This document shows positions 14,726 to 24,175 of a stretch of 64,000 bases of DNA, piece after piece. A model generated the notes under the pieces. That model saw only the letters and a program-made list of their open reading frames with translations, was not told the origin of the DNA and searched no databases. The DNA is taken from the NCBI GenBank assembly GCA_044224515.1, contig JBGAKH010000002.1, forward strand, positions 124,001 to 188,000, given 5' to 3'. Source of the DNA: JBBATK01 sp044224515 (GTDB lineage: Bacteria; Bacteroidota; Ignavibacteria; Kapaibacteriales; NICIL-2). Position 1 is the first letter of the stretch. Each line of letters opens with the position of its first letter. The position numbers and the translations under genes were made by a program.

Positions 14726-17038
14726 TCAACGGACAACGCCTCGCGAGAATCGAAGTTGAATGCACGTTCCCTTGCCTACAGTACTTTCAACATGAATTTT
14801 CGCAGTATGTGCATCGACAAAGTGCTTGACTAAAGCCAATCCTAGGCCTGCACCCCCGACTCTGTTGGAGCCTTGCGATCCCAAGCGAACGAAGGGGTCG
14901 AGCATACGCTCCAAGTCCTCCGATTCAATACCGATTCCTTTATCGGCAACGCTCACCACGACTTCGTTGCCTTCCACATAACAAGACAGATGAATAGATT
15001 TTTCGTCGAGCGAGTATTTCATTGCATTGGAGAGAAGATTTACGAGAGTCTCGATAAAAGCATCGCGGTCCATGGACACGACTTCCGCTTCCGCTCTCAA
15101 ATCACATTCAAGCGCAAAGCCGCCCAGCTCCATTTGATATTCCATCAGACCAATCACGGCCTCTATGACCTCGTGTATTTCGACATTGCTGAAGTGATAC
15201 TCTTTTACGCCTCGTTCAATCTTGGAGTAGTCAAGTACGTTATTGATAAGACGTGTCAGGCGGTCACTCTCCCCTTCAATGATATGTAAATAGGTTTGCG
15301 CTTTTTCACCGGAAACATGCGAGTGAAGCATCTCGGCAAACATCTTGATTGAAGTAAGAGGAGTCTTCAGGTCATGGGTCACACTACTCACGAAATACGA
15401 CTTCAGCTCATTCAACTCAGTAAGACGCTTAGACTCCAAGTGCTCACGCAAAACCGCCTTCTGAAGAGAGAAGCGTTGGAGAATCGCCCCGCAACGCGAG
15501 GTGAGACTGACCACAAGATCAACATCTTCGTCACTATATCGCAAGCCTGACTTCTTTGGACCTAAGCACAACTGAGTTCCGGTGTCTGCACCGTCTGCCA
15601 ACATCGAGTAGCATCCTACGAAAAGAGATGTGTCGTACACTTGATCTAGTGACATTCGATCGGCTTCGAAGCCCTCTGAGGCAACGACGACAAACTCGCC
15701 GTTGCTTTGTCGCTCAATGACTACACAGCGCTCCGGCTGTAAAACAGCTTGCACTTCATGAACCACTGTTTCTGCCAGCTGGTCCGGAGTAAGACTGTGG
15801 CTCAAACGTTCCAAGACACCTCGCTGCGTATTGCGAAAATTGTACTGTACGCGAAAAAAGGTCTGATCAACAAAGCGCTGCACCAGACCTCGAGCAGGTG
15901 CGAACAGCAAAACGTTCAAGACGATGATAGCCGGAAGAATCCACTGAAGTGTGCTGAAATCTCTTCCGTAGAGAGAAACCACGATTGTTATCAGCACAGC
16001 ATACAAGCCAAGAATCAAGGCAATGACAATACCGTATACGGCACCACGATTGACAATGACGTCGATGTCCAACAATCGATATCGAACAATAGCGATGGCA
16101 AAGGTGATGGGCGCAACAGCAATCAGAACCGTTACCCACGACTCATCCATCCAACCTTGATGAAACAGTACTTGAGGCAAAACCCACAGCAACGCAAAAC
16201 TGAAGACACTCGTTGTGTACCCCAGAAGCACCCATAGTGTCTTGGCTCGCTCCTCTTTGCTCCCTGATGCACTGTAACTCTTCAGCAATTGTACAACACT
16301 CAGCACAACACAGCTCAAGAAGAGTATTCGGCAGAGCATGAAAGAAATCTCAAACACCTGAAAGTCATTCTGCGAATGCCATATGCTTGCCTCTACTCCG
16401 AAGAGCATGCCTAGCGCAAACAGCCCGGCTACGCCCCATATCCAGCGCATTGCTGCAAAGGTGTATCCCGTTCGGACACGCGGAAACACCAGACTAAAGC
16501 TCAGTAACCAAAGAGGAACGAAGGCGTAGCTAAGACAAAACGACAGACGAAGCACAATTGAAATCAAGGGTGGCAACGCGTCTCTGTATCCGGGGTTCAC
16601 ACACAGAAGGACAGCAATACTGATGCTTAAGTGATGGAAAACACGAGCGCCAATGTCTTTGGGAGATTTTAAAAAGACGAAGAGGGCCAGGACAACAAAA
16701 AGTATGGCAACTGCGGCATTGAGGATTAAAAAAGTCTCGCTGTAGTATTGTCCCAAGACACGTTCGTCCTGCCACTTCAGCTTGGCATCGGCGTCAAATT
16801 CCTTCAGACTAACTCTCGTGCCGATTGCCAAACCGTTAACGAGAAACTCTACATGTTCAACGCTTCGTATGCGCGTGTCATTCAGCGTCAGGGTCGAGAT
16901 TTCGGAGCGCTGTAGGAGCTCGTCAACAAGTATTCGCGTACCGGCTTTTTGCGACAAAGCATAGCTGCCCATAATCATGACGATGCATGCAAACAGGTCA
17001 AGAATAAGTATGATTCTGTGCGTTAGTTGCTTCCTCAT
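14726..17038 (-). CDS. Multi-pass membrane sensor histidine kinase (ComP-like architecture)
   Basis: 770 residues from the ATG at 17038. One N-terminal membrane segment precedes a short outer loop with a PDZ-like patch (VEFLVNGLAIGTRVSL). Seven or more membrane segments follow (about 110-380), ending in the YRLLDIDVIVNRG motif seen in ComP-type kinases. A GAF-like domain (about 410-540), a HisKA helix with the phospho-acceptor in SSVTHDLKTPLTSIK (about residue 553) and a HATPase domain (NLLSNAMKYS, VADKGIGI, VGGAGLGLALVK) complete it. It is probably a sensor of an extracellular or membrane signal. The likely partner is the OmpR-type regulator 145 bases away, facing it tail to tail. Confidence 0.93.
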   Translation of the reverse strand: MRKQLTHRIILILDLFACIVMIMGSYALSQKAGTRILVDELLQRSEISTLTLNDTRIRSVEHVEFLVNGLAIGTRVSLKEFDADAKLKWQDERVLGQYYSETFLILNAAVAILFVVLALFVFLKSPKDIGARVFHHLSISIAVLLCVNPGYRDALPPLISIVLRLSFCLSYAFVPLWLLSFSLVFPRVRTGYTFAAMRWIWGVAGLFALGMLFGVEASIWHSQNDFQVFEISFMLCRILFLSCVVLSVVQLLKSYSASGSKEERAKTLWVLLGYTTSVFSFALLWVLPQVLFHQGWMDESWVTVLIAVAPITFAIAIVRYRLLDIDVIVNRGAVYGIVIALILGLYAVLITIVVSLYGRDFSTLQWILPAIIVLNVLLFAPARGLVQRFVDQTFFRVQYNFRNTQRGVLERLSHSLTPDQLAETVVHEVQAVLQPERCVVIERQSNGEFVVVASEGFEADRMSLDQVYDTSLFVGCYSMLADGADTGTQLCLGPKKSGLRYSDEDVDLVVSLTSRCGAILQRFSLQKAVLREHLESKRLTELNELKSYFVSSVTHDLKTPLTSIKMFAEMLHSHVSGEKAQTYLHIIEGESDRLTRLINNVLDYSKIERGVKEYHFSNVEIHEVIEAVIGLMEYQMELGGFALECDLRAEAEVVSMDRDAFIETLVNLLSNAMKYSLDEKSIHLSCYVEGNEVVVSVADKGIGIESEDLERMLDPFVRLGSQGSNRVGGAGLGLALVKHFVDAHTAKIHVESTVGKGTCIQLRFSRGVVR

Positions 17039-17219
17039 GAGCCCGGCGCGATACGTTTGACCGTCGAACAACAGCATTTTCGCCGTGTTTTCCTACCCTA
17101 AAGTAGCCTGTTGAGTACATACGTGGTTCAGGTGTAGAATCGCGAAGCATGTTTATGACAATTTTTTGACAGGACATTGACCGCGGGGCGACAAAGCAGA
17201 ATTGTGAGTGACGGAATTT

Positions 17220-17236
17220 TGAATCGTTACGATTCA
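17220..17236. promoter_or_regulatory. Operator-like inverted repeat upstream of the nucleotidase gene
   Basis: TGAATCG-TTA-CGATTCA is a perfect 7-bp inverted repeat ending 31 bases before the ATG at 17268, the right place for a repressor or activator site. The binding protein is unknown. Confidence 0.5.
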
Positions 17237-17267
17237 CAATTGTTCAATCACTTTTAGGGGACCTCCC

Positions 17268-19145
17268 GTGAAAACAACAACACGCATTGTTAGCTTTTTG
17301 ATGGTACTTTTTGCGAGCGCAACGGTATATGCGGCCGATACGCTTACCATCGTCCACGTCAACGACAGCCACTCATTTTTGTCTTCCGGCGGACAACGAA
17401 ACAACAAACTCGAAGGGTCAATCGGTGGCATGGCACGAGCAGCGACTATGATCCTCGATATTCGTCAAAAAGAGAAAAATGTTCTCTGTTTGCATGCCGG
17501 CGATTTCTTTATTGGTGACCTGTTCTTTCAACGCAGCTTTGGCATCGCCGAAATCCAACTCCTACAGAGTCTCGGCTTCAATGCCATCACTCTGGGAAAT
17601 CACGAGTTCGATTTAACGCCCTCTGTCTTGCAAATGTCATTCGACACCGCATTTGCAGGGGGACAAAGCATGCAGGTTCTCTCTGCAAATGCAATCATTC
17701 CGAAGGACTCCTTTCCGCGCCTTCATGACCTAGTGCAACCATACACTATTTGTGATGTCAACGGCATCAAAGTCGGGGTCTTCGGAATGACAACTCCGCT
17801 TACAAACACCATTTCATTGCCCGCCCCGGTGTTTCTGGATACGAATATTGTTGAGATCGCAACCGCAATGGTCGCGAGCCTGAAAGCACAAGGTTGTAGC
17901 TCGGTTATTTTCCTCAGTCACTTAGGTCTGAGCTTAGATCGTGTCATAGCTACTTATGTAGATGGTATCGACCTCATCGTTGGCGGTCACGACCATTTTC
18001 TCCTTGCCAAGCCTGTTATGGTGCAAAACGCTCAAAGCTCGCATCGAACACCCATCGTTCAAGCTTCATCCTTCTATCATAACATTGGCAAAGTTCAACT
18101 CGTCATCAACAACGACAAACAGGTAGAGGTACTCGATGCCGAAGTCCTACCTGTGCGCGAAACAACGCAAGAACATCCGCAAGTCAAAGCAGTTGTCGAT
18201 GCATTGATGGCCGACATTGAAGCGACCTACGGCAAAATGTTTAGCGAACAGATTGCGATAGCAGACGATGATTGCGCCGAAATGGTAACGGATGCCCTCG
18301 AACCGGGCTCACACGATACCCCGGTGGGTAACTTGGTCAGTGATGCTTACCGTGCCTTTGGTAAGACCGATATCGGTATTCAGCCGGGTGGTTCAACTGC
18401 GGAGCAACTGTACAAAGGTCCACTTGTAGCCGACGATATTTTCCGCGTCAGCGGTTATGGTTTCAACCTTACGAATGGTCTAGGTTATCGCATGGTCAAT
18501 TGTACACTCAGCGGTGCTGAAATCGCAGGTGGTCTCGAATTTGGCCTAGCCGACATTGAAAACAGTGATGACTTCATGCTGCAATGCTCCGGACTAAACT
18601 ATCGCTACAATTCCTTGGCAGCGCCATTTCAACGCCTACTATCCGTTAACGTACACGGTGCGGCGCTCGATCCGCAGAAGGATTACACGCTCTGTGTGAA
18701 CGAATTCGTGGTCGCCTTTCTTCAATTTCTCAACATACAGCCACGCGACGTGTACATGTTCGGAGATACCACGGAGTTTCAAGTTTTGGCCGCCTATTGC
18801 ATGGCTTTGAATCATGTGAACGCTCATCAAGAAGGACGCATTATTGCCGACAAAATCGACAACGTCGAGAACAGTTCACCGGCACTCGTTAAGAATCTGC
18901 TTTGTGCACCAAACCCCGCAGACAGCTTTACTCGTATCACATTCGATGCACCTCCGGGCGCAGATGTTCGGGTAGAGATTTTCGATAGCCGTCTCCGTCA
19001 CCTACGTTCGCAGCAGCTCACCAACAGTACGTCGGCTGAACAAGGATGGCAACTAAGCACCTCTGACTTAAGTAGCGGTACGTACTATCTGCGCTGGACA
19101 ATCAATGGTCAAAGCTCATTCAGTATTCTGCACGTTGTTCACTAG
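17268..19145 (+). CDS. Secreted 5'-nucleotidase/UshA-like metallophosphoesterase with T9SS tail
   Basis: 625 residues. A signal peptide (VSFLMVLFASATVYAAD) precedes a calcineurin-like metallophosphoesterase domain with all metal-binding motifs: IVHVNDSHSF, LHAGDFF, TLGNHEFD, FLSHLG and GGHDHF. The 5'-nucleotidase C-terminal domain follows (about 335-530; PVGNLVSDAYR, GIQPGGSTAEQ), with the substrate stacking region less certain. Residues 540-625 are a T9SS sorting domain (APNPADSFTRITF, GTYYLRWT). It probably removes phosphate from nucleotides or related esters at the cell surface, so phosphate or nucleoside scavenging is likely. An operator-like repeat lies just upstream and a bidirectional terminator downstream. 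Confidence 0.92.
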   Translation: MKTTTRIVSFLMVLFASATVYAADTLTIVHVNDSHSFLSSGGQRNNKLEGSIGGMARAATMILDIRQKEKNVLCLHAGDFFIGDLFFQRSFGIAEIQLLQSLGFNAITLGNHEFDLTPSVLQMSFDTAFAGGQSMQVLSANAIIPKDSFPRLHDLVQPYTICDVNGIKVGVFGMTTPLTNTISLPAPVFLDTNIVEIATAMVASLKAQGCSSVIFLSHLGLSLDRVIATYVDGIDLIVGGHDHFLLAKPVMVQNAQSSHRTPIVQASSFYHNIGKVQLVINNDKQVEVLDAEVLPVRETTQEHPQVKAVVDALMADIEATYGKMFSEQIAIADDDCAEMVTDALEPGSHDTPVGNLVSDAYRAFGKTDIGIQPGGSTAEQLYKGPLVADDIFRVSGYGFNLTNGLGYRMVNCTLSGAEIAGGLEFGLADIENSDDFMLQCSGLNYRYNSLAAPFQRLLSVNVHGAALDPQKDYTLCVNEFVVAFLQFLNIQPRDVYMFGDTTEFQVLAAYCMALNHVNAHQEGRIIADKIDNVENSSPALVKNLLCAPNPADSFTRITFDAPPGADVRVEIFDSRLRHLRSQQLTNSTSAEQGWQLSTSDLSSGTYYLRWTINGQSSFSILHVVH

Positions 19146-19250
19146 AAAACTGACCTAAGCGTGCCTCGCGAACGTTCTTGTTAAGCTTAATGGCTCAGAG
19201 CAGGTGGCACACATGATGCCACTTACTACACGAAACGTCAACAAACACAA

Positions 19251-19280
19251 AAGCAGCCCCACCTTTCGGCGGGGCTGCTT
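19251..19280. terminator. Bidirectional intrinsic terminator between convergent genes
   Basis: A 10-bp stem AAGCAGCCCC/GGGGCTGCTT with a 10-base loop. T-rich sequence follows on the plus strand (GTTTGTGTG) and on the minus strand (TTGTGTTTGT). It lies between the nucleotidase and isocitrate dehydrogenase genes. Outer 9-bp arms (CTTACTACA and TGTAGTAAG) can also pair. Confidence 0.85.
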
Positions 19281-19415
19281 GTTTGTGTGTGGTGATACTG
19301 TAGTAAGCGTTCCGTGATGATGCCCGGAGCAGCTTGTTGATGTACTCACTTGCATTACTTTCTGTTCGCGAACTCTTAGCGAACATCTTGCAAACTTCTT
19401 CGTTCGCGACTGACT

Positions 19416-20864
19416 CTACTCTCCTTGTCCGGCAGAGTAGGCTTTCTTTCCATTGAAGTAGTAAAGGTTTTCAGTTTGCACCACATCAATGCTTAGTTCT
19501 TCTGCTTTGCGGAGGAGCTCAATAATATCGTTCTTCGTGATAAGATCGCCCTCTTTCGGAGCTTGGTAACGACAGCGCCAGTGGTCCGTACAGAATGTTT
19601 CCTTAAAGCCCTCCGGCCACACAACGATTCCGCGGTTTCCGATCATGGTTAAAGCACAATGTTCGCTGTTCATGGGACGCATCATTTTTGCCAATTCAGC
19701 AGCGTCGGTACCTCGGTAATGAATGAAGAGGTCGACGCCCATGAGTTCCTTAATTGCAGCCGGTCTACGTGTATAATGCGGAAGCACAGGAATTGCACCG
19801 GATGAATGCTCTGCAGCACGAAGAACTTTGGGCATTGATCCCAGGTTTGCTATAACGGCATCTGCAAACTCACGAGTTCCAACCAAGCGTGAACTGTGCG
19901 AGGGATCGTAGATATCGGCCGTATGAATACCCTGTTCCAAGGTAACCAACCATGCATTGTCGATCTTCTCCGCAATATCGCTTTGCCCGATATGATGCAA
20001 CATCATCAGTGCACCATGAAGCAATCCGGATGGATTGGCAATATTCTGTCCGGCTATTGTTGGTGCCGATCCGTGAATGGCCTCAAACATGGCACACTCT
20101 TCACCAATATTCGAACTACCGGCAAGACCAACGGATCCAGCGATTTGAGCGACGACGTCGGAGACAATGTCACCGTAGAGGTTTGGTAGCACTACAACAT
20201 CGAAATTCTCAGGGGTATCTGCCAGACGAGCTGCGCCGATGTCAATGATCAAGTGATCGTTTTCTATTTCTTGATACTCCGCCGCGATTTCGTCGAATAC
20301 TTGATGAAACAGTCCGTCGGTCTGCTTCATGATATTGTCCTTTGTACAGCAGCTTACCTTTTTGCGTCCATGGTGACGTGCATACTCAAAGGCATAGCGG
20401 ATAATCTTCTCACAGCCCGGACGTGATATAATCTTCAAACATTGCACGACCTCATCAGTCTGTTGATGTTCAATACCCGCATAGAGATCTTCTTCATTTT
20501 CACGGATAATGACAACGTCAAGATCGGGATACTTTGTTCGTACGTAAGGGTGATAGCTGACGCAAGGACGAACATTGGCGTACAATCCTAAAAACTTTCG
20601 GGTACTCACATTCAAGCTTTTGTAACCACCGCCCTGAGGAGTGGTGATGGGAGCTTTAAGGAAGACTTTATTGCGACGAATGACATCCCAGGCCTCCTTT
20701 GCTATTCCGGCTGAATTCCCCCGCAAGTACACTTGCTCGCCGACTTCAATTTCCTCGGTCACAATACGAGCACCTGCTACACGGAGTATTCTCAGTGTTG
20801 CCTCCATAATCTCCGGTCCTATTCCGTCGCCGCGTGCAATGGTAATGGTCGTAGCTGCATTCAT
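19416..20864 (-). CDS. icd: NADP-type isocitrate dehydrogenase with C-terminal extension
   Basis: 482 residues from the ATG at 20864 (AAAGGA 8 bases upstream); a GTG two codons earlier is possible. It belongs to the isocitrate/isopropylmalate dehydrogenase family: ARGDGIGPEIMEATLRIL at the start, KSLNVSTRKFLGLYANVRP (the Ser/Asn/Arg substrate loop), IRENEEDLYAGIEHQQ, the catalytic Lys region CCTKDNIMK, LPNLYGDIVSDVVAQI with metal-binding Asp residues, and AMFEAIHGSAPTIAG at the cofactor site. About 140 extra C-terminal residues beyond the core match the long Thermus/Rickettsia-type enzymes. It oxidises isocitrate to 2-oxoglutarate in the TCA cycle. Divergent from a LysR regulator. Confidence 0.92.
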   Translation of the reverse strand: MNAATTITIARGDGIGPEIMEATLRILRVAGARIVTEEIEVGEQVYLRGNSAGIAKEAWDVIRRNKVFLKAPITTPQGGGYKSLNVSTRKFLGLYANVRPCVSYHPYVRTKYPDLDVVIIRENEEDLYAGIEHQQTDEVVQCLKIISRPGCEKIIRYAFEYARHHGRKKVSCCTKDNIMKQTDGLFHQVFDEIAAEYQEIENDHLIIDIGAARLADTPENFDVVVLPNLYGDIVSDVVAQIAGSVGLAGSSNIGEECAMFEAIHGSAPTIAGQNIANPSGLLHGALMMLHHIGQSDIAEKIDNAWLVTLEQGIHTADIYDPSHSSRLVGTREFADAVIANLGSMPKVLRAAEHSSGAIPVLPHYTRRPAAIKELMGVDLFIHYRGTDAAELAKMMRPMNSEHCALTMIGNRGIVVWPEGFKETFCTDHWRCRYQAPKEGDLITKNDIIELLRKAEELSIDVVQTENLYYFNGKKAYSAGQGE

Positions 20865-20950
20865 CCGCACTGTCCTTTCCTGTTGTGATTGGTGATGCTA
20901 CAAATATCGGCGTAGCATATCATAGATATTAATTTATATTTACTATGAAT

Positions 20951-20971
20951 ATCATAAGCATTGCTTATGAT
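20951..20971. promoter_or_regulatory. LysR-type operator palindrome (T-N11-A)
   Basis: ATCATAAGC-ATT-GCTTATGAT is a perfect 9-bp inverted repeat. It contains TAAGCATTGCTTA, an exact T-N11-A LysR box, and lies 28-48 bases before the LysR start and about 87 bases before the icd start. It is the expected site for autoregulation and possible control of icd. Confidence 0.75.
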
Positions 20972-20998
20972 CAAACTTGCACCATACTCTGTATTCTC

Positions 20999-21925
20999 AT
21001 GAACTACACTTTGCACCAGCTTCGCGTTTTTGTCAAAGTCTGTCAGACGAAGAGCGTCACAAAAGCCGCCGAGGAGTTGTTTTTGACTCAGCCGGCCGTT
21101 TCCATCCAACTCGGGCAGTTTCAGAGTCACTTTTCTACGCCGCTAACGGAAGTAGTCGGTCGCCGTTTGTACATCACGGAATTCGGAAAGACGATTTCTG
21201 AAGCTGCCGAGCGTGTCTTGGCAGAGGTGGCTGAAATTGAATATCGGACGCAGGCTGTGGAATCCCAAGTCAGCGGGCGTCTACGTTTTGCTATCGTAGG
21301 TACGGCTCAGTATGTACTGCCGTTTATCATTCGCGACTTTATGCAACGCTTTCCCGCTGTCGAGATCTCTGTAGATGTCACGAATCGGCGCCGTGTGATG
21401 CAAAGTTTGCAGAGTAACGACGTGGATTTTGGACTCGTGTCACTTCTACCCGAGTCCGATCAGTTTAACAGTATTGAGCTGATGGGCAACAATCTGCACC
21501 TTCTTGCAGCACAAAGCTTGGTTCCTGATGCACGACCATCCAAACGACACATAGAATCCCTTTTGTTTGTGTATCGTGAAACCGGTTCAGGAACCCGCGA
21601 CATGATGGAACGAATAATAAAAGAATCGGATGTACGCGTACAACGCCGTTTAGAGTTAAGCTCGAATGAAGCTGTAAAGCAGGCCCTCATTGCAGGTTTA
21701 GGCTGTTCAATTATTCCACTAATCAGCGTAAAAAATGAACTGACCCAAGGAGTGTTGCGTATAATCCCCTTAAAAGGTCTCCCAATACGCTCCACCTGGC
21801 GATGTATTTGGCGCAGGCAAAAACGCTTGAGTCCGGCTGCCGATGCTTTTGTGCGCTACGTACAAAGTGAAAAGAAACATATTTTGGCAGAGCACTTTGG
21901 TTGGTTAAAGGACTATGCTGTTTAA
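20999..21925 (+). CDS. LysR-family transcriptional regulator
   Basis: 308 residues from the ATG at 20999, chosen because the LysR helix-turn-helix begins at once (YTLHQLRVFVKVCQTKSVTK, then AAEELFLTQPAVSIQL). An ATG 18 codons earlier lies inside the operator palindrome and is unlikely. The C-terminal part (about 90-300) is the two-lobed effector domain (GRLRFAIVGTAQYVLPFIIR, DFGLVSLLPESD, IAGLGCSIIPLISV). The N-terminal pattern is closest to the CbbR/CysB-like branch. Effector and targets are unknown; the divergent icd gene is the obvious candidate. Confidence 0.94.
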   Translation: MNYTLHQLRVFVKVCQTKSVTKAAEELFLTQPAVSIQLGQFQSHFSTPLTEVVGRRLYITEFGKTISEAAERVLAEVAEIEYRTQAVESQVSGRLRFAIVGTAQYVLPFIIRDFMQRFPAVEISVDVTNRRRVMQSLQSNDVDFGLVSLLPESDQFNSIELMGNNLHLLAAQSLVPDARPSKRHIESLLFVYRETGSGTRDMMERIIKESDVRVQRRLELSSNEAVKQALIAGLGCSIIPLISVKNELTQGVLRIIPLKGLPIRSTWRCIWRRQKRLSPAADAFVRYVQSEKKHILAEHFGWLKDYAV

Positions 21926-22035
21926 AACCACTACTTCATAGAATTGAGAAATAATTAGTCGTAAAAACGCGCTTCACTGCTGCTACACCGCTATTCCTGC
22001 TATTTTGTGTGATTCATCCACACAAGGCGTGCGTT

Positions 22036-24084
22036 ATGTCTGTGCTTCAGCACTTTGTTCGTCCCCACAGTACTCCACGTCCATTTCAGTATACCCTTCA
22101 CGGCGACACCATTAGCGACCCTTGGCAGTGGCTTGAGGACCGTACAGACCCCGATGTTGCGAAGTGGAGTGCTTTGCAGCAGGACTCAGTTTTATCCGTG
22201 TTTCATAGTCTACTGGAACGTTACCCCCGTGTTAGTTCCGAGCTTGATCGCGTCGAGCGCCGTCCTCGCTCATTCACACCGCACTTTGTCAACAAGCGCG
22301 CGTACTACTTAAAGAATGTTGATCAGGTTCCACAACCGGTTCTGTGCACAGCCGATTCGGAGACGGAACGGGTGCTCGTAAATCCGGTGGAGCTTTGCCA
22401 AAGCGACGAGTTTTCCATTAACTATTATGCCCTAAGCCCGGACCGCACACTCTGTGCCGTTGGGATACAACAACGCGGATCTGAAACCTTAGATATCCAT
22501 ATCATCGATGCACTCAGCGGCGAGCAGCGCTTTCCTATTCTCCGCAGTGTGCGCGACTTCGTATGGAATCGTGATTCGCGAAGTTGTTACTTCAAGCCAA
22601 TCAATCAAACGGATTTGAACGATCAACGTCCTTGGATCATTCACTACCATGTTCTGGGCACACAGCGTGAGCTCGATACTCAAGTCCATGCAAGTCCGGC
22701 GGCAGATACCTACGTTACGGCGTTCGTGAGCGACCGCTCACACTTCGATGGCTTTTTTGAGTTTCGTGGTCAAGCCGTAGAAATTCACACGCGCGGAAAT
22801 CAACAGCGCGACAAAGCACAGACGGATACGCTGCTTTACAAGCACGATGCCGTTATGGCTTATCCCATGCCCCATGGAGAATATGTGTACTGGTATAGTG
22901 CTGCCGGTGGCGGACGTGGCTTAATACTGCGAACCAAGCTTAGTGCTCCGGCCTTCGACAAAGCCGCTGTGTTTATTGCCGAGCATGAACATACCCTTGT
23001 TGGAATTGACTTTAGCGATCGACATGTCATTGTCGTTCGCCGAAATGGCTTGCACTGGTACATGCACATTTATGATCAAGATGGCTCCGTCCTTCATCAA
23101 GTGGAAGCGCCCAAAGGCGCGTCTATTTTGGGGATCCGATGCGATAGTTCTGACAATCAATGGTATGTGACCACGGTTTCATGCATTCAAGCGAAGACGG
23201 TGTATCGTTTCGATCCCATACTCTTGAGTTTTGAAACGGCATGGACGGACGACGTTCAAGCTGAACTTGACGAGTACGAAACGCGCGTAGAGTATTGTCG
23301 TTCAAAAGACGGCACCTCCGTCCCCCTCAGCATCACCTGCTCCAAAAACCTTCCTCTCGATGCCTCTCATCCCGTATTGATCAAGGGATATGGCGGCTTT
23401 AGCTGCGGGGTTGAACTGCATTACGATCCCACTTCTGTTTCCTTCATCCAACGTGGAGGCATTTTAGTGCATGCGGGAATACGTGGCGGTGATGAGTATG
23501 GCGAGGAATGGCATCGCGCAGCGATGCTTGAAAAGAAACAAAATTGCTTTGATGATTTCATTTCGGCAGCCGAGTACCTAATTGAGCAAGGCTACACACG
23601 TGCGCAGCGCATCGCTATTCAGGGTGCGTCGAATGGCGGATTACTTGTTGGTGCCGTGAGCTGTCAGCGTCCTGAGCTTTATGCGGCGGTCGTGTGCGAT
23701 GTTCCTCTGCTCGACATGCTGCGCTATGTTCACTTCTCCATCGCCCGCTTCTGGATTCCGGAATACGGTGATCCCGATCGCGAAGAACACTACAAATTTC
23801 TAAGGTCCTATTCTCCCTATCATCAGCTCAACGGTCAGCTCAACCTTCCTCCAATGCTGGTGTGTGTAGCGCAGAACGACACGAGAACTGATCCTTTGCA
23901 TGGACGAAAGTTCGTCGCAGCTGCACAAAACGGGCTTGGGCAGAAGAATCCTGTCATGCTGTGGGTGGACGAATTTTCAGGACACCAGGGAGGCAGTCCA
24001 ACGCACCATCGCATTCGTGAAAGCCAAATTCGCTGGCTCTTTATTTTTGAGGCATTGGGCATCTCGGACCGACCACTCTCGTAG
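22036..24084 (+). CDS. S9 family oligopeptidase (prolyl oligopeptidase/PtrB type)
   Basis: 682 residues from the ATG at 22036. The N-terminus has the family signature YTLHGDTISDPWQWLEDRTD and a beta-propeller region (about 75-410). The alpha/beta-hydrolase domain carries the triad: Ser in IQGASNGGLLVGA (about 532), Asp in AQNDTRTDPLHGRKF (about 618) and His in FSGHQGGSP (about 649). YGGFSCG and GGILVHAGIRGGDEYGEEWH lie in the usual places. It cuts short peptides, after proline (POP) or basic residues (oligopeptidase B); the length and GGDEYGEEWH favour the POP branch. No signal peptide is seen, so it is probably cytoplasmic. Confidence 0.93.
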   Translation: MSVLQHFVRPHSTPRPFQYTLHGDTISDPWQWLEDRTDPDVAKWSALQQDSVLSVFHSLLERYPRVSSELDRVERRPRSFTPHFVNKRAYYLKNVDQVPQPVLCTADSETERVLVNPVELCQSDEFSINYYALSPDRTLCAVGIQQRGSETLDIHIIDALSGEQRFPILRSVRDFVWNRDSRSCYFKPINQTDLNDQRPWIIHYHVLGTQRELDTQVHASPAADTYVTAFVSDRSHFDGFFEFRGQAVEIHTRGNQQRDKAQTDTLLYKHDAVMAYPMPHGEYVYWYSAAGGGRGLILRTKLSAPAFDKAAVFIAEHEHTLVGIDFSDRHVIVVRRNGLHWYMHIYDQDGSVLHQVEAPKGASILGIRCDSSDNQWYVTTVSCIQAKTVYRFDPILLSFETAWTDDVQAELDEYETRVEYCRSKDGTSVPLSITCSKNLPLDASHPVLIKGYGGFSCGVELHYDPTSVSFIQRGGILVHAGIRGGDEYGEEWHRAAMLEKKQNCFDDFISAAEYLIEQGYTRAQRIAIQGASNGGLLVGAVSCQRPELYAAVVCDVPLLDMLRYVHFSIARFWIPEYGDPDREEHYKFLRSYSPYHQLNGQLNLPPMLVCVAQNDTRTDPLHGRKFVAAAQNGLGQKNPVMLWVDEFSGHQGGSPTHHRIRESQIRWLFIFEALGISDRPLS

Positions 24085-24175
24085 CGTTGTTAGGAACTTA
24101 TTGATCGTGGTTTTACAGCATCTTTTTCGCTTCTATCCGGCAATTCTTTTCTCCCGCATTCGTTGATGCACACCT

